A stretch of 61,281 nt of DNA from Oscillospiraceae bacterium (lineage in GTDB: Bacteria > Bacillota > Clostridia > Oscillospirales > Oscillospiraceae): assembly GCA_017447645.1 (NCBI GenBank), contig JAFSNA010000056.1, positions 1 to 61,281 of the forward strand. The letters are read 5' to 3'. Below, one piece after another: positions 7,624 to 15,397 of the stretch. Position 1 is the first letter of the stretch, and each line of letters opens with the position of its first letter. A model generated the notes under the pieces. That model searched no databases and was not told where the DNA came from. It was given only the letters and a program-made list of their open reading frames with translations. Made by a program: the position numbers and the translations under genes.

Positions 7624-8976
7624 TCAGTAGGCCAGGTCGAGATAGGCGGACATGCGCGAGCGGATGTTGTCGCTGTAGAAGCGGGCGTTGGTGCTCCACA
7701 CCACGTAGATGTCCTTCACGTCGTAGTGTGCGATATAGCTGGCGATGTTGGCGCCGGCGAGCTGGACCGAGTAGAAGTTGTCGCGCACGTCGGTCGAGAT
7801 GATCTGATCGTAATAGGGCGCGAGATAGGGGATGAGCGGGATCGTGAAGCAGTCGCCCACGACCAGCGCGTTGCGCCCGGTGTGGAAGCCGCCCTCGATC
7901 AGCCGCCAGGGGCCCTTGTGCCCGCCGAGGAAGCCGACGTAGCCGCCGTCGGGCATCGTGAAGGTCGTTTTCTGGCGCTGCGTGAGGTAATTGAGGAAAT
8001 AGCTCCCGGCCGGGGAGATCGCGCTCATGACCTCGATCGTCTCGCGGCCGTAGTTCATGCCGGCCAGCTCCTCGGTGGAGCGGGCGCGTCTGTCCTCGCG
8101 GAAGGAGAGCCAGTAGCGGTACTGGTCATAGTCCGCCGGCGCGACGCCCTGGGCGCTCATCAGCGCGTCGGCTGTGATGCTGGCCGCGATCGCGTGCCAG
8201 TAGTAGTCCTGCGTCGGATACAGCGCGGAGGGCGCGTCGTTGAGGTAGGGGTTGAGGATCGCCAGATCGTCCACGATGATCACGCCGTCGTCGACCAGGG
8301 GCTGCATCACCTCGACCAGGTCGGTGCCCCAGCCGACATACTTGGTCTTGCCGATGATGTTGTTTGCCACGTCCGAGACCTGCGGGGAGAAGAAATACAG
8401 TCTGCCGTCCTCGGGCAGCTTGGCGCGGTAGCGGTTGAGGATCCGGGCGAAGTCGGCGACCGATTCCGCCGGATAGGTGAAGAGCACGTCGCGCGTGCCG
8501 TCGGGGCGCTCGAGCCAGAGCGTGACGTCGCGCAGCTCGCCCGACGCGGCGGGCGTGGGCGTGCTTTCAACGGCGGCGGCAGAGGGGCTTTCCTCGCCGT
8601 GCTCGACGCGTTCCTCCTCGATCAGCTGCTGGAAGGCGGCCTCCTGCTCCTCGCTCTGATCCCACAGACGCTCGTCCTCGACCACGCCGGTGGCCGGGCC
8701 GTCGTCCGGGATGCTGACGAGACCCATCAGACCGTCGTGGAAGGAGGCGGCGCCGTCGCGGAAGGGAAAGGCGTCGGAGAGATAGCTCTCAAAGCCGCTC
8801 ATGAAGCTGCCGTCCGCCACGCTCTGAACGCTGAGGGCGGGAAAGGCCGCAAGCATGCGGTTTTCGGACACAGAGAGCCGCTCGCCCTTATCGGGATTGA
8901 GCAGCTCGGCCGCGCCGAGACACAGCAGCGTGAGCAGGCACAGATAGACGCATATGAATGAAAAACGCTTTTTCAA
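7624..8976 (-). CDS. DHHW family protein (AlgX/DltD-like SGNH partner of MBOAT)
   Basis: A 450-residue protein with an N-terminal signal anchor (residues 5-23) and an extracytoplasmic SGNH/DHHW-type domain. The D-x-x-W-H block is at 257-261 (DYYWH). The position where related proteins have a GDS-type nucleophile reads GDC (C376), encoded by TGC. A low-complexity acidic and proline/alanine stretch (about 105-145) separates the anchor from the domain. The TTG start at 8976 has a GAGGTTTT site. First gene of the DHHW-MBOAT-RCC1 operon, with its own promoter at 9023-9051. Expected job: final acyl transfer onto an extracellular acceptor. Confidence 0.88.
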   Translation of the reverse strand: MKKRFSFICVYLCLLTLLCLGAAELLNPDKGERLSVSENRMLAAFPALSVQSVADGSFMSGFESYLSDAFPFRDGAASFHDGLMGLVSIPDDGPATGVVEDERLWDQSEEQEAAFQQLIEEERVEHGEESPSAAAVESTPTPAASGELRDVTLWLERPDGTRDVLFTYPAESVADFARILNRYRAKLPEDGRLYFFSPQVSDVANNIIGKTKYVGWGTDLVEVMQPLVDDGVIIVDDLAILNPYLNDAPSALYPTQDYYWHAIAASITADALMSAQGVAPADYDQYRYWLSFREDRRARSTEELAGMNYGRETIEVMSAISPAGSYFLNYLTQRQKTTFTMPDGGYVGFLGGHKGPWRLIEGGFHTGRNALVVGDCFTIPLIPYLAPYYDQIISTDVRDNFYSVQLAGANIASYIAHYDVKDIYVVWSTNARFYSDNIRSRMSAYLDLAY

Positions 8977-9022
8977 GGCAAAACCTCATTTCCGGAAAAG
9001 GAAATCATAAATCATAAACTTC

Positions 9023-9051
9023 AGTATAGCACAAACGCGCGCGCGAGGCAA
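9023..9051 (-). promoter_or_regulatory. Sigma-A promoter of the DHHW-MBOAT operon
   Basis: Read on the minus strand: -35 TTGCCT (9046-9051), 17-bp spacer, -10 TATACT (9023-9028). It lies about 50 bp ahead of the TTG start at 8976. Confidence 0.75.
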
Positions 9052-9070
9052 CGCTGTTCGACTTTCGTTT

Positions 9071-9772
9071 TCAGTTTTCTTCGGGCTGGAGGGAAGCGTT
9101 TCCCGACGCGCAGAAGGCGTCGATCTCCTTCTGCAGGAGCCGGAACACGTTCGCCAGCAGGAAGCCGTCCGCCACGGCGTGGTTGAGCCGCACGCTCACG
9201 GGCATCATCAGCCGTCCGCCCTCCTCGCGCCAGCGGCCCCAGTTGACGATCGGCGCGAAGAAAAGATAGCCGTCCGGCAGCTCTAGGTGCAGCGCGTCGT
9301 AGGACAGCCAGGGGATGTACGAGGCGTCGAAGGAGTTCGGATGGCCCGCCGCATCCAGCGCGTATTCCCGGGTCTGCGCGGCGCGTTCGAGGTCCTCCGC
9401 CGCGGCGCGGTAAAAAGCGTCATAGTCCTCGCAGTAGCGCGAGTAGACCGGCGTGCAGGTCTCGGTGTCCTCGTGGAAGAGGTACTGCGTGGGGTGGATG
9501 ACGTCGTAACAGATCAGCTCTTCCGTCTGCCAGAGCCAGCCCATCCGGTAGTCCTCGCGGGAGTTGAGCGTCCTCGCCAGCAGATACAGGAAATTGAGCG
9601 AAAACTTCGTCCCGCTCGCTTTGGAATACGCCGCAAGCGCGGTCACATCCACCCGCGCGGTCATGGACATCGAGCATTTGCAGTCCTCCGAAAAATGCCG
9701 GAAAACGCCGCTGCGGTAGTATGTATTTTTATCGATCACGCGGTAGCCGTCCACGTCCGTCCCTCTTTTCAC
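9071..9772 (-). CDS. Chloramphenicol-acetyltransferase-like (CAT family) acyltransferase
   Basis: A 233-residue protein of the type A/B CAT trimer fold. The catalytic histidine motif is NHAVADG with H198, D202 and G203, matching HHxxxDG of CAT; an N-terminal block SMTARVDVT and the core PIVNWGR also match the family. Start is GTG at 9772 with a GAAGGCG site; total length is near CAT (about 215-220). It stands alone, divergent from the zinc-ribbon gene. Many such chromosomal homologues do not give chloramphenicol resistance, so the acceptor is open. Confidence 0.85.
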   Translation of the reverse strand: MKRGTDVDGYRVIDKNTYYRSGVFRHFSEDCKCSMSMTARVDVTALAAYSKASGTKFSLNFLYLLARTLNSREDYRMGWLWQTEELICYDVIHPTQYLFHEDTETCTPVYSRYCEDYDAFYRAAAEDLERAAQTREYALDAAGHPNSFDASYIPWLSYDALHLELPDGYLFFAPIVNWGRWREEGGRLMMPVSVRLNHAVADGFLLANVFRLLQKEIDAFCASGNASLQPEEN

Positions 9773-9856
9773 CGTTTTTCGCCTTCATTGTACGCTCCGT
9801 CGCCGCGGGGCGCAAGAGAAAAGAGGGCGTTTTTTTCGCTTTCCGGCCCGAAGGCG

Positions 9857-9885
9857 TTGACAAGGGCCGCGCGATAAAATACAAT
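9857..9885 (+). promoter_or_regulatory. Sigma-A promoter of the zinc-ribbon gene
   Basis: -35 TTGACA (9857-9862), 17-bp spacer, -10 TACAAT (9880-9885), 48 bp ahead of the ATG at 9934. Confidence 0.8.
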
Positions 9886-9933
9886 CAAAAAAGGTCGGAA
9901 TGTCGGCCGGTCATTGTTGAAGGAGGACTTGAA

Positions 9934-10341
9934 ATGGCAAGAAAATATCGCGTGAAGTGCCCCAGGTGCGGCAACGTGCAGAACCTGCTTGCCCCCGCCG
10001 CCTGCGCGAAATGCGGCGAGCAGCTCAGCCTGGAGCAGGGCGGCCTGCTGGGGATCTACCGCATGGGCAATTTCGTCGGCTCGGCGGCCGGCTTCGGCAT
10101 CTACATCAACGAGCAGCCCTACGGCCAGATCGGCAACCGCGAGAGCCTGTATCTCCCGCTTCCTTACGGCGAGTACAAGCTGCACATCGTCTGCGGCATG
10201 AACCGCAAATGCAACGACCCCGTGATCAAGCTCAGCCCGGAGGATCCCTTCGTCTGCGTGAAGGTCCACATCAACATGGGCTTCATCCAGAACAAGCTTG
10301 TGATCGAGCGCGCGGATCCCTCCACCATGCCTCAGGATTGA
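9934..10341 (+). CDS. Zinc-ribbon protein of unknown function
   Basis: A 135-residue soluble protein. An N-terminal zinc ribbon has two CxxC pairs (C10/C13 and C24/C27: CPRCG and CAKCG); the rest (about 35-130) looks like a small beta-rich domain. The ATG at 9934 has an AGGAGG site eight bases upstream. A strong promoter precedes it and a GC-rich hairpin follows. I do not recognise a named family; binding of nucleic acid or protein through the ribbon is possible but unproven. Confidence 0.8.
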   Translation: MARKYRVKCPRCGNVQNLLAPAACAKCGEQLSLEQGGLLGIYRMGNFVGSAAGFGIYINEQPYGQIGNRESLYLPLPYGEYKLHIVCGMNRKCNDPVIKLSPEDPFVCVKVHINMGFIQNKLVIERADPSTMPQD

Positions 10342-10363
10342 GGCGGCATCCGGCAAAAATACG

Positions 10364-10396
10364 GCAGCGGCGGCGCCTCCCGGGCGCCGCCGCTGC
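10364..10396 (+). terminator. GC-rich hairpin after the zinc-ribbon gene
   Basis: Perfect 14-bp arms (10364-10377 and 10383-10396) with a 5-base loop, but only a weak T-run after it (TTCTGCG). It may act as a terminator in either direction for the convergent genes on its two sides. Confidence 0.55.
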
Positions 10397-10420
10397 TTCT
10401 GCGCGGGAGCGTTCTGCCCT

Positions 10421-10801
10421 TCAGCTCCCGTGCCGGGCAAGATAGGCCTGCTTTTCCCGCTCGTCCTCAGCCTCGAGAGAGGAAGAGTTGCGGACCTGGC
10501 CCATGGATTCGAGATGGTGCCGGAATTCGTGGCGCAGGACGCCGCGCAGCAGTTCCCTGGCCTCCGCCGCGTCCGCGTTCGGATAGACCCGGTCGAAGGA
10601 GCCCTTGTACATGACGATCTGCCGCATGCCGTAGGAGACCTGATACTGCCCCATGGTGAAGAGGTCGTCGCCCCGGGCGTAGTCCGGGCTCAGCCTTGCC
10701 TCCGACACGATCACGCCGCCGGAGAGCTCCCGGAAAAACTCCTCCGGCAGCTCGTCTAGGAGCTCCGCGACGATTTTTTTGTATTCTTCCAGACTGATCA
10801 T
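10421..10801 (-). CDS. Zincin-like metallopeptidase family protein
   Basis: A 126-residue protein with the short zincin motif HEFRHH (H91, E92, H95, H96), typical of the small 'metallopeptidase family' (PF06262-type) proteins of unknown substrate. The chosen ATG at 10801 sits close to a consensus promoter (10848-10876); the open frame continues upstream without gene-like features. It is convergent with the zinc-ribbon gene and divergent from the CARF nuclease gene, sharing a 180-bp promoter region with the latter. Confidence 0.85.
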   Translation of the reverse strand: MISLEEYKKIVAELLDELPEEFFRELSGGVIVSEARLSPDYARGDDLFTMGQYQVSYGMRQIVMYKGSFDRVYPNADAAEARELLRGVLRHEFRHHLESMGQVRNSSSLEAEDEREKQAYLARHGS

Positions 10802-10847
10802 GACTTTCTTCTCCGGCCCGCGGCCGCGGTGTGATCTCGTTTTATGT

Positions 10848-10876
10848 ATTATATCACGTTTTCCGCCCGCGTGCAA
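10848..10876 (-). promoter_or_regulatory. Sigma-A promoter of the metallopeptidase gene
   Basis: On the minus strand: -35 TTGCAC (10871-10876), 17-bp spacer, -10 TATAAT (10848-10853). Confidence 0.78.
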
Positions 10877-10916
10877 AGAGATCTCTCCTCCCGGGGACGG
10901 TTTTTGCGCCCGGCGA

Positions 10917-10945
10917 TTGCTTTTTCCGCGCGGTAGCTTTACAAT
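10917..10945 (+). promoter_or_regulatory. Promoter of the CARF nuclease gene
   Basis: -35 TTGCTT (10917-10922), 17-bp spacer, -10 TACAAT (10940-10945), 40 bp before the ATG at 10985. It lies divergent from the metallopeptidase promoter, with about 40 bp between them. Confidence 0.65.
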
Positions 10946-10984
10946 GGGAGACAGAAAAAGAGAGAAAGGGAGCGAAGCCGCAGC

Positions 10985-12157
10985 ATGGAGACCCTGATCG
11001 AGCTGTTTGACCGGCGGCCGCTGGAAAACATCCTGGGCGTAGAGATGTTCCGTCCCCGCCGCGCCGTCTACATCTGCCCGGAGGACGCGGCCCGCAACGC
11101 CGCGCTGCACAGAAAGATGCGCGCCTACTTCAGCCGCCGCGGGCTGCAGACGGAGCTCATCTTTTTCAAGGCGGACGTGTACGACGCGGACGCGGTGCTC
11201 GTGCTGCTGCGCTCTATCCTCGCGCGCTACGGCGACTGCGCAATGGACATCACCGGCGGCACGGACGCGGTGCTCTTCGCCGCGGGACTCCTGGGCGCGG
11301 AGGCCGAGATCCCCGTCTTTACTTACAGCCGGAAGAAGAACAGCTATTACAACATCCGCAACGCGGCCTTCGCCGACGGGCTTGTCTGCCCCCTGCGCTA
11401 CCGGGTCGAGGATTTCTTCCTCATGGCCGGCGGCTCCGTGCGCGAGGGGAGGGCGAACAACGCCGTGCTGGAGCGTTATCTGCAGGACTTCGACCCCTTC
11501 TTCGAGGTGTTCATGCGCTTCCGGCGGGACTGGACGAAGATCGTCACCTATCTCCAGCGCGTCTCCGCCGGCGGCGCCGACGGCACGTATTCGCTGGACG
11601 TCTCCGGCCCCTACACCGTCAAGGGCGAGCGCGGCTCGCGGATCGACGCGCCGGAGGACGCGCTGCGCTCCGTCGAGAGCATCGGCTTCATCCTGGATCT
11701 GCGCATCGCGCCGGAGGAGGTCTCCTTCCGCTTCCGCGACGGACAGGTCCGCTCCTGGCTGCGGGACGTCGGCAGCGTGCTGGAGACCTACGTCTATAAG
11801 GCCTGTCTGGACACGGCTCTCTTTGACGACGTGCGCCTGAGCGTGATCGTCGACTGGGAGGGCGAGAACAAGAGCAATTCCGTCAGCAACGAGCTGGACG
11901 TCATGTGCTGCCGCGGCGTCGTGCCGCTGTTCATCAGCTGCAAGACCTGCGACGTCAAGACCGAGGCGCTCAACGAGCTTGCCGTCCTGCGCGACCGCTT
12001 CGGCGGCGAGATGGCCCGCGCCGTCATCGTCACGGCCGAGCGCGGCAACGCCCGCATGCGCAGCCGCGCCGCCGAGCTGGACATCCAGGTGATCGAGCTG
12101 AGCGACCTCGCCGCGGACAGGCTGCGGCACCGGCTCCGGAACTGCATGAACGCCTGA
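10985..12157 (+). CDS. Card1/Can2-like CARF-domain PD-(D/E)xK nuclease (DUF1887 family)
   Basis: A 390-residue protein with an N-terminal CARF-like Rossmann domain (about 1-150) whose ligand loop reads DITGGTDA (88-95), and a C-terminal restriction-endonuclease-like domain (about 260-390). Nuclease residues are E267 (SVLE), the NELD block (302-305, E303/D305) and the lysine of ISCKT (K320). Card1 and Can2 are activated by cyclic tetra-adenylate made by type III CRISPR complexes and then cut nucleic acids. Length and domain order match that family. It is monocistronic with its own promoter and terminator; no cas gene or array is in the window. An activator other than CRISPR-made cOA is possible. 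Confidence 0.85.
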   Translation: METLIELFDRRPLENILGVEMFRPRRAVYICPEDAARNAALHRKMRAYFSRRGLQTELIFFKADVYDADAVLVLLRSILARYGDCAMDITGGTDAVLFAAGLLGAEAEIPVFTYSRKKNSYYNIRNAAFADGLVCPLRYRVEDFFLMAGGSVREGRANNAVLERYLQDFDPFFEVFMRFRRDWTKIVTYLQRVSAGGADGTYSLDVSGPYTVKGERGSRIDAPEDALRSVESIGFILDLRIAPEEVSFRFRDGQVRSWLRDVGSVLETYVYKACLDTALFDDVRLSVIVDWEGENKSNSVSNELDVMCCRGVVPLFISCKTCDVKTEALNELAVLRDRFGGEMARAVIVTAERGNARMRSRAAELDIQVIELSDLAADRLRHRLRNCMNA

Positions 12158-12191
12158 GCCGAGGGCGTTTCCGAAAAAAGACATGACAAAT

Positions 12192-12235
12192 CCGCCGCTC
12201 CGAAGGAAAGGCTCCTTCGGGGCGGCGGCTTTTTG
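12192..12235 (+). terminator. Intrinsic terminator after the CARF nuclease
   Basis: 16-bp arms (12192-12207 and 12214-12229, one G-T wobble) followed by CTTTTTG. It stops transcription from the left and abuts the stop codon of the convergent FmdE-like gene. Confidence 0.8.
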
Positions 12236-12748
12236 TCAGGCTTCCGCGCAGTCGAGACAGACGATCTCGCCGTCAGACACGCGCAGGAAAGGCTCGCTGC
12301 ATTTCTCGCCGCAGCGGGGGCAGATGCGGGGCGAGCCGCGGCGGCCCGGCTTGTCCTCCGGCGCCTCGAAACGTACCGGCGTCTGATCGAACACCGCCTC
12401 CAGCGGCGCCGTCAGGATATACTCCGTCAGCTCCTCCCGGCTCATGTCCTTCGGCTTGTCCCGGGCGACGAGACGGACGCTCTTTCCAGTGCTGCGGTCA
12501 TAGAAATTAAAGGCCGATTTCCCGCGCGGACGCAGCTCCAGATTGCCGTTTCCCAGCGTCGTGCCGAAGATCATCTGGATCCCGTCCTGGTAGCAGGCGC
12601 GGTTTTCGGCGATGCAGTACAGCGCGTGGCCCTTCTTTTCGACCTCCAGGATGCGCAGCGCCTCCGCCGCCGCCCGCACGCCGGTCGCAAGGCCCGGGCA
12701 GTAATGACCGTGCAGCTCGCCGGCCTTTCTGAACAATTCGTGGATCAT
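12236..12748 (-). CDS. FmdE-like protein with C-terminal zinc ribbon
   Basis: A 170-residue protein of the FmdE/GAPDH-like family: N-terminal block HGHYCPGLATGVR (residues 13-25) with the conserved His and Cys, a central sandwich, and a C-terminal four-Cys zinc ribbon (CPRCG and CLDC). FmdE was first seen with molybdenum formylmethanofuran dehydrogenase but bacterial homologues often sit with metal ABC importers. The ATG at 12748 overlaps the methyltransferase stop by four bases and follows a GGAGGG site. Last gene of the FecBCD-methyltransferase operon. A metal- or cofactor-handling role is inferred. Confidence 0.85.
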   Translation of the reverse strand: MIHELFRKAGELHGHYCPGLATGVRAAAEALRILEVEKKGHALYCIAENRACYQDGIQMIFGTTLGNGNLELRPRGKSAFNFYDRSTGKSVRLVARDKPKDMSREELTEYILTAPLEAVFDQTPVRFEAPEDKPGRRGSPRICPRCGEKCSEPFLRVSDGEIVCLDCAEA

Positions 12749-13539
12749 GTCTTTCCCTCCGTATTCCAATAGATCCAGGCGACCCTGGTGTTGACCGCGT
12801 CGTCGACGCGGCCGTCCGGCCCGCACAGGCGCCGGGCGGTCTCGAGCGCTGCGTCGCGCAGGCGCTCCGCCTCGGCCTCGTCCTCAAAATATCTGCGGCG
12901 GAGATAATCCGCCATCTGCTCCGGTGTCCTGCGGTCCGCCCAGCAGTAGTCCACCGTCCTGACGAGCGGCGCATATCCCGCCTCGCCGACCGCGCGGATC
13001 ATGGACGAGACGTCGCCCTCGAGATCCGTGAGGTCGCGCAGCGGCGCGGCGCCGATCTCCCGCATGAGTTTGTCCCGGAAGGGCTGCTCCCAACTGCGAA
13101 AGCGAGCCAGGAAGCACCAGCCGCGGGACAGAGCGCTCATCTTCCGCACGGTCGCGGCGTCATGCACGGCGGGGGACATCGTGGAGATCACCAGATCGAA
13201 GCCGCCGGCAAAGACGGGCTCCTTTCCGGTCGCCTCATCGAAGTCGCAGCAATAGACCGCCCAGGGTGTCCGGTACCGGGCCATGTTCTCCACGGCGCGG
13301 CGAAGCATTTCGCCGGAGATGTCCGTCAGCGTCACGTCACAGCCGAGTTCGGCCAGATAGGTCCCGTATTTTCCCACGCCGCAGCCGATGTCCAGCACTC
13401 TCGCACCGGGCGGCAGCATACCGTTCTCTTTCCAGAAGCACAGGAGAGAGAAATTATACTCGTTCAGCCCGAGCAGAAAGACGTCCTGATAGTTGCCTGC
13501 GACGCGATCCCATTTTTCGGCTTCGTTCATGCGTATCAT
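12745..13539 (-). CDS. Class I SAM-dependent methyltransferase
   Basis: A 264-residue protein with motif I VLDIGCGVGKYG (about 47-58), the acidic residue of motif II (LTDIS) and the motif IV region FDLVISTMSPAVHD. The substrate is not evident. It starts nine bases after the ABC ATPase gene and its stop overlaps the FmdE-like start. An alternative start is the ATG three codons later (13530). Being locked between a chelate importer and an FmdE protein, it may methylate or remodel the imported compound, but this is inference. Confidence 0.9.
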   Translation of the reverse strand: MIRMNEAEKWDRVAGNYQDVFLLGLNEYNFSLLCFWKENGMLPPGARVLDIGCGVGKYGTYLAELGCDVTLTDISGEMLRRAVENMARYRTPWAVYCCDFDEATGKEPVFAGGFDLVISTMSPAVHDAATVRKMSALSRGWCFLARFRSWEQPFRDKLMREIGAAPLRDLTDLEGDVSSMIRAVGEAGYAPLVRTVDYCWADRRTPEQMADYLRRRYFEDEAEAERLRDAALETARRLCGPDGRVDDAVNTRVAWIYWNTEGKT

Positions 13540-13548
13540 TCGTTTTTT

Positions 13549-14331
13549 TCAGTTTGCCTCATGCGGCTTCACGTCCGGGAAGGGGATGATCACCGGGATG
13601 CCCATATAGGTCTCCAGATGCACGTGCATCCCGTAGACGGTCTCGATGTTCTCGGGCGTCATGACCTCGCGCCCGCCGTATGCGTAGACCTTTGCGTCCT
13701 TCAAAAACAGGAAGCGGTCGCAATAGCGGATCGCTAGGTTGAGATCGTGCAGGATCGTAATCACGCAGATCTGCTTTTCGCGCGCGATCCTGCGGACGAG
13801 CTGCATGGCCTCGTGCTGGTTGCGGGGGTCGAGGTTGCTGGTGGGCTCGTCCAGAAGGAGCAGCCGGGGCTCCTGCGCCAGCGCGCGGGCCAGCATGACC
13901 TTCTGCGCCTCGCCGCCTGACAGCTCCGAGACGTTTCGCAGGATGAAGCTCTCGAGGTTCATCTGATGGATGACGTCGTTGGCGATGCGGCGGTCCGCCT
14001 CGGAAACGTCCCAGCGGATATAGGGCTTTCTTCCGAGAAGCACGGCGTCGAATACCGTCATATGGATGGCCGTGGTGTTCTGGGGGATGTAGGCGATGTT
14101 CTGGGCCATGAGCCTGCTGCTCATCTCAAAAACATTCTGCCCGTCGATGTATACCGCGCCGCCCGGGCTCGGATGGATCCGGTCGATGCACTTCAAAAGC
14201 GTGCTCTTGCCCGCGCCGTTGTTGCCCAGCACGGCGATGCACATGCCGTCGCCGATCTCAAAGCTGACGTCCTCGAGCACGCTGCCGAAGGCCTTGCCAT
14301 AGGAAAAGCTGATGTTTTCGACTTTAACCAC
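13549..14331 (-). CDS. ABC transporter ATP-binding protein (FecE/BtuD type)
   Basis: A 260-residue ATPase: Walker A GNNGAGKST (about 36-44), signature LSGGE, Walker B LLLLDEPTS followed by NLD, and the H-loop histidine (ILHDLN). It resembles subunits that drive import of ferric siderophores, haem, cobalamin or other metal chelates. It overlaps the permease gene by eight bases. Confidence 0.95.
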   Translation of the reverse strand: MVKVENISFSYGKAFGSVLEDVSFEIGDGMCIAVLGNNGAGKSTLLKCIDRIHPSPGGAVYIDGQNVFEMSSRLMAQNIAYIPQNTTAIHMTVFDAVLLGRKPYIRWDVSEADRRIANDVIHQMNLESFILRNVSELSGGEAQKVMLARALAQEPRLLLLDEPTSNLDPRNQHEAMQLVRRIAREKQICVITILHDLNLAIRYCDRFLFLKDAKVYAYGGREVMTPENIETVYGMHVHLETYMGIPVIIPFPDVKPHEAN

Positions 14332-15388
14332 GGTTCCTGCCCCCCTTGAAGAGAATATACAGGAACAGCGGCGCCCCGAGGAAGGAGGTGAGCGCGCCGA
14401 TGGGCAGGATCACCGGAGAGATGACCGTCCGGCTGACGAGATCTGCCAGCAAAAGGAGCATAGCCCCCGTGATGGCCGATCCCGGAACCAGATAGCGGTA
14501 GTCGTTGCCCGTAAAACGGCGCATGATATGCGGAGCGATCAAGCCCACAAAACTGATCACGCCGACAAAGGAGACCGCGACGGCGGCCAGCAGGGAGCAG
14601 ATGCCCATGCTGACGAGCGTGACGGAGCGGGTGTTGACGCCCAGGCTTTTGGCGGTGTCCGCGCCGCTTTCCATGGCGTTGTAATTCCATCGGTTGAACA
14701 GAAAATACAGCATCGCGCCGACGAACACCACCGCCACGATCAGGATCTCCCGCCAGTCTGTGGAGCCCAGGTTGCCGAAGGACCAGAACACGATCGCTCC
14801 GAGCTTCCTGTCGTCGGCGAAGAACTGCAGCAGCGCGCTTCCGCCGCTGAACAGCGAGCCGAGAGCCGTGCCCGCAAGGATCAGTCCTGCGGGACCGATG
14901 TCGCGTTTGAAACGCGTGATCCCAAGGATGACAACGCAGGTCGCCATACCGAAGATAAAGGCCAGCGTCGTAACGAGGAACGGGTTGGTAACGGTTACCG
15001 CAGCATTGGCGGTGCCGATCTCGCCGGCGCCGAAAACCACGATGGCAAGCGCGGCGCCGAACGCCGCTCCCTGGGACACGCCCAGGGAGGACGCCGAGGC
15101 CAGCGGGTTGCGCAGGACGCACTGCATGACGGCGCCTGCCGCAGCCAGCGCCATACCGACCAGCAGCGCGGTAACGGCCCGCGGGAGACGGATGCTCATA
15201 ATGGCCAGCTTGAACTTGGGCTCGCCTTTTCCTATGAACACCCGGAATATCTCCCGCAGTGAGATCTGGATCGGACCGACACGGATGGAAACGATGATCG
15301 CTGCGAGCGCGATCAGAGCGGCAACGGTAAGCGCGATCCTTTTCCGTCTGAGAAACCGGCTGTATACTTCAAGCCCTTCGTTTTTCAC
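14324..15388 (-). CDS. FecCD-family ABC permease
   Basis: A 354-residue membrane protein with about ten transmembrane helices and the family blocks LPRAVTALLVG, GAVMQCVLRNPLASASSLGVSQGAAFGA and GLIAPHIMR. It forms a homodimeric channel for metal-chelate import. Ten bases separate it from the binding-protein gene upstream; it overlaps the ATPase gene downstream. Confidence 0.95.
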   Translation of the reverse strand: MKNEGLEVYSRFLRRKRIALTVAALIALAAIIVSIRVGPIQISLREIFRVFIGKGEPKFKLAIMSIRLPRAVTALLVGMALAAAGAVMQCVLRNPLASASSLGVSQGAAFGAALAIVVFGAGEIGTANAAVTVTNPFLVTTLAFIFGMATCVVILGITRFKRDIGPAGLILAGTALGSLFSGGSALLQFFADDRKLGAIVFWSFGNLGSTDWREILIVAVVFVGAMLYFLFNRWNYNAMESGADTAKSLGVNTRSVTLVSMGICSLLAAVAVSFVGVISFVGLIAPHIMRRFTGNDYRYLVPGSAITGAMLLLLADLVSRTVISPVILPIGALTSFLGAPLFLYILFKGGRNRG

Positions 15389-15397
15389 GGCCGGCTC

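Noticed and set aside
9071..9772. Chloramphenicol resistance
   Set aside because: The CAT fold and histidine motif are present, but many chromosomal homologues are inactive on chloramphenicol; resistance cannot be claimed.
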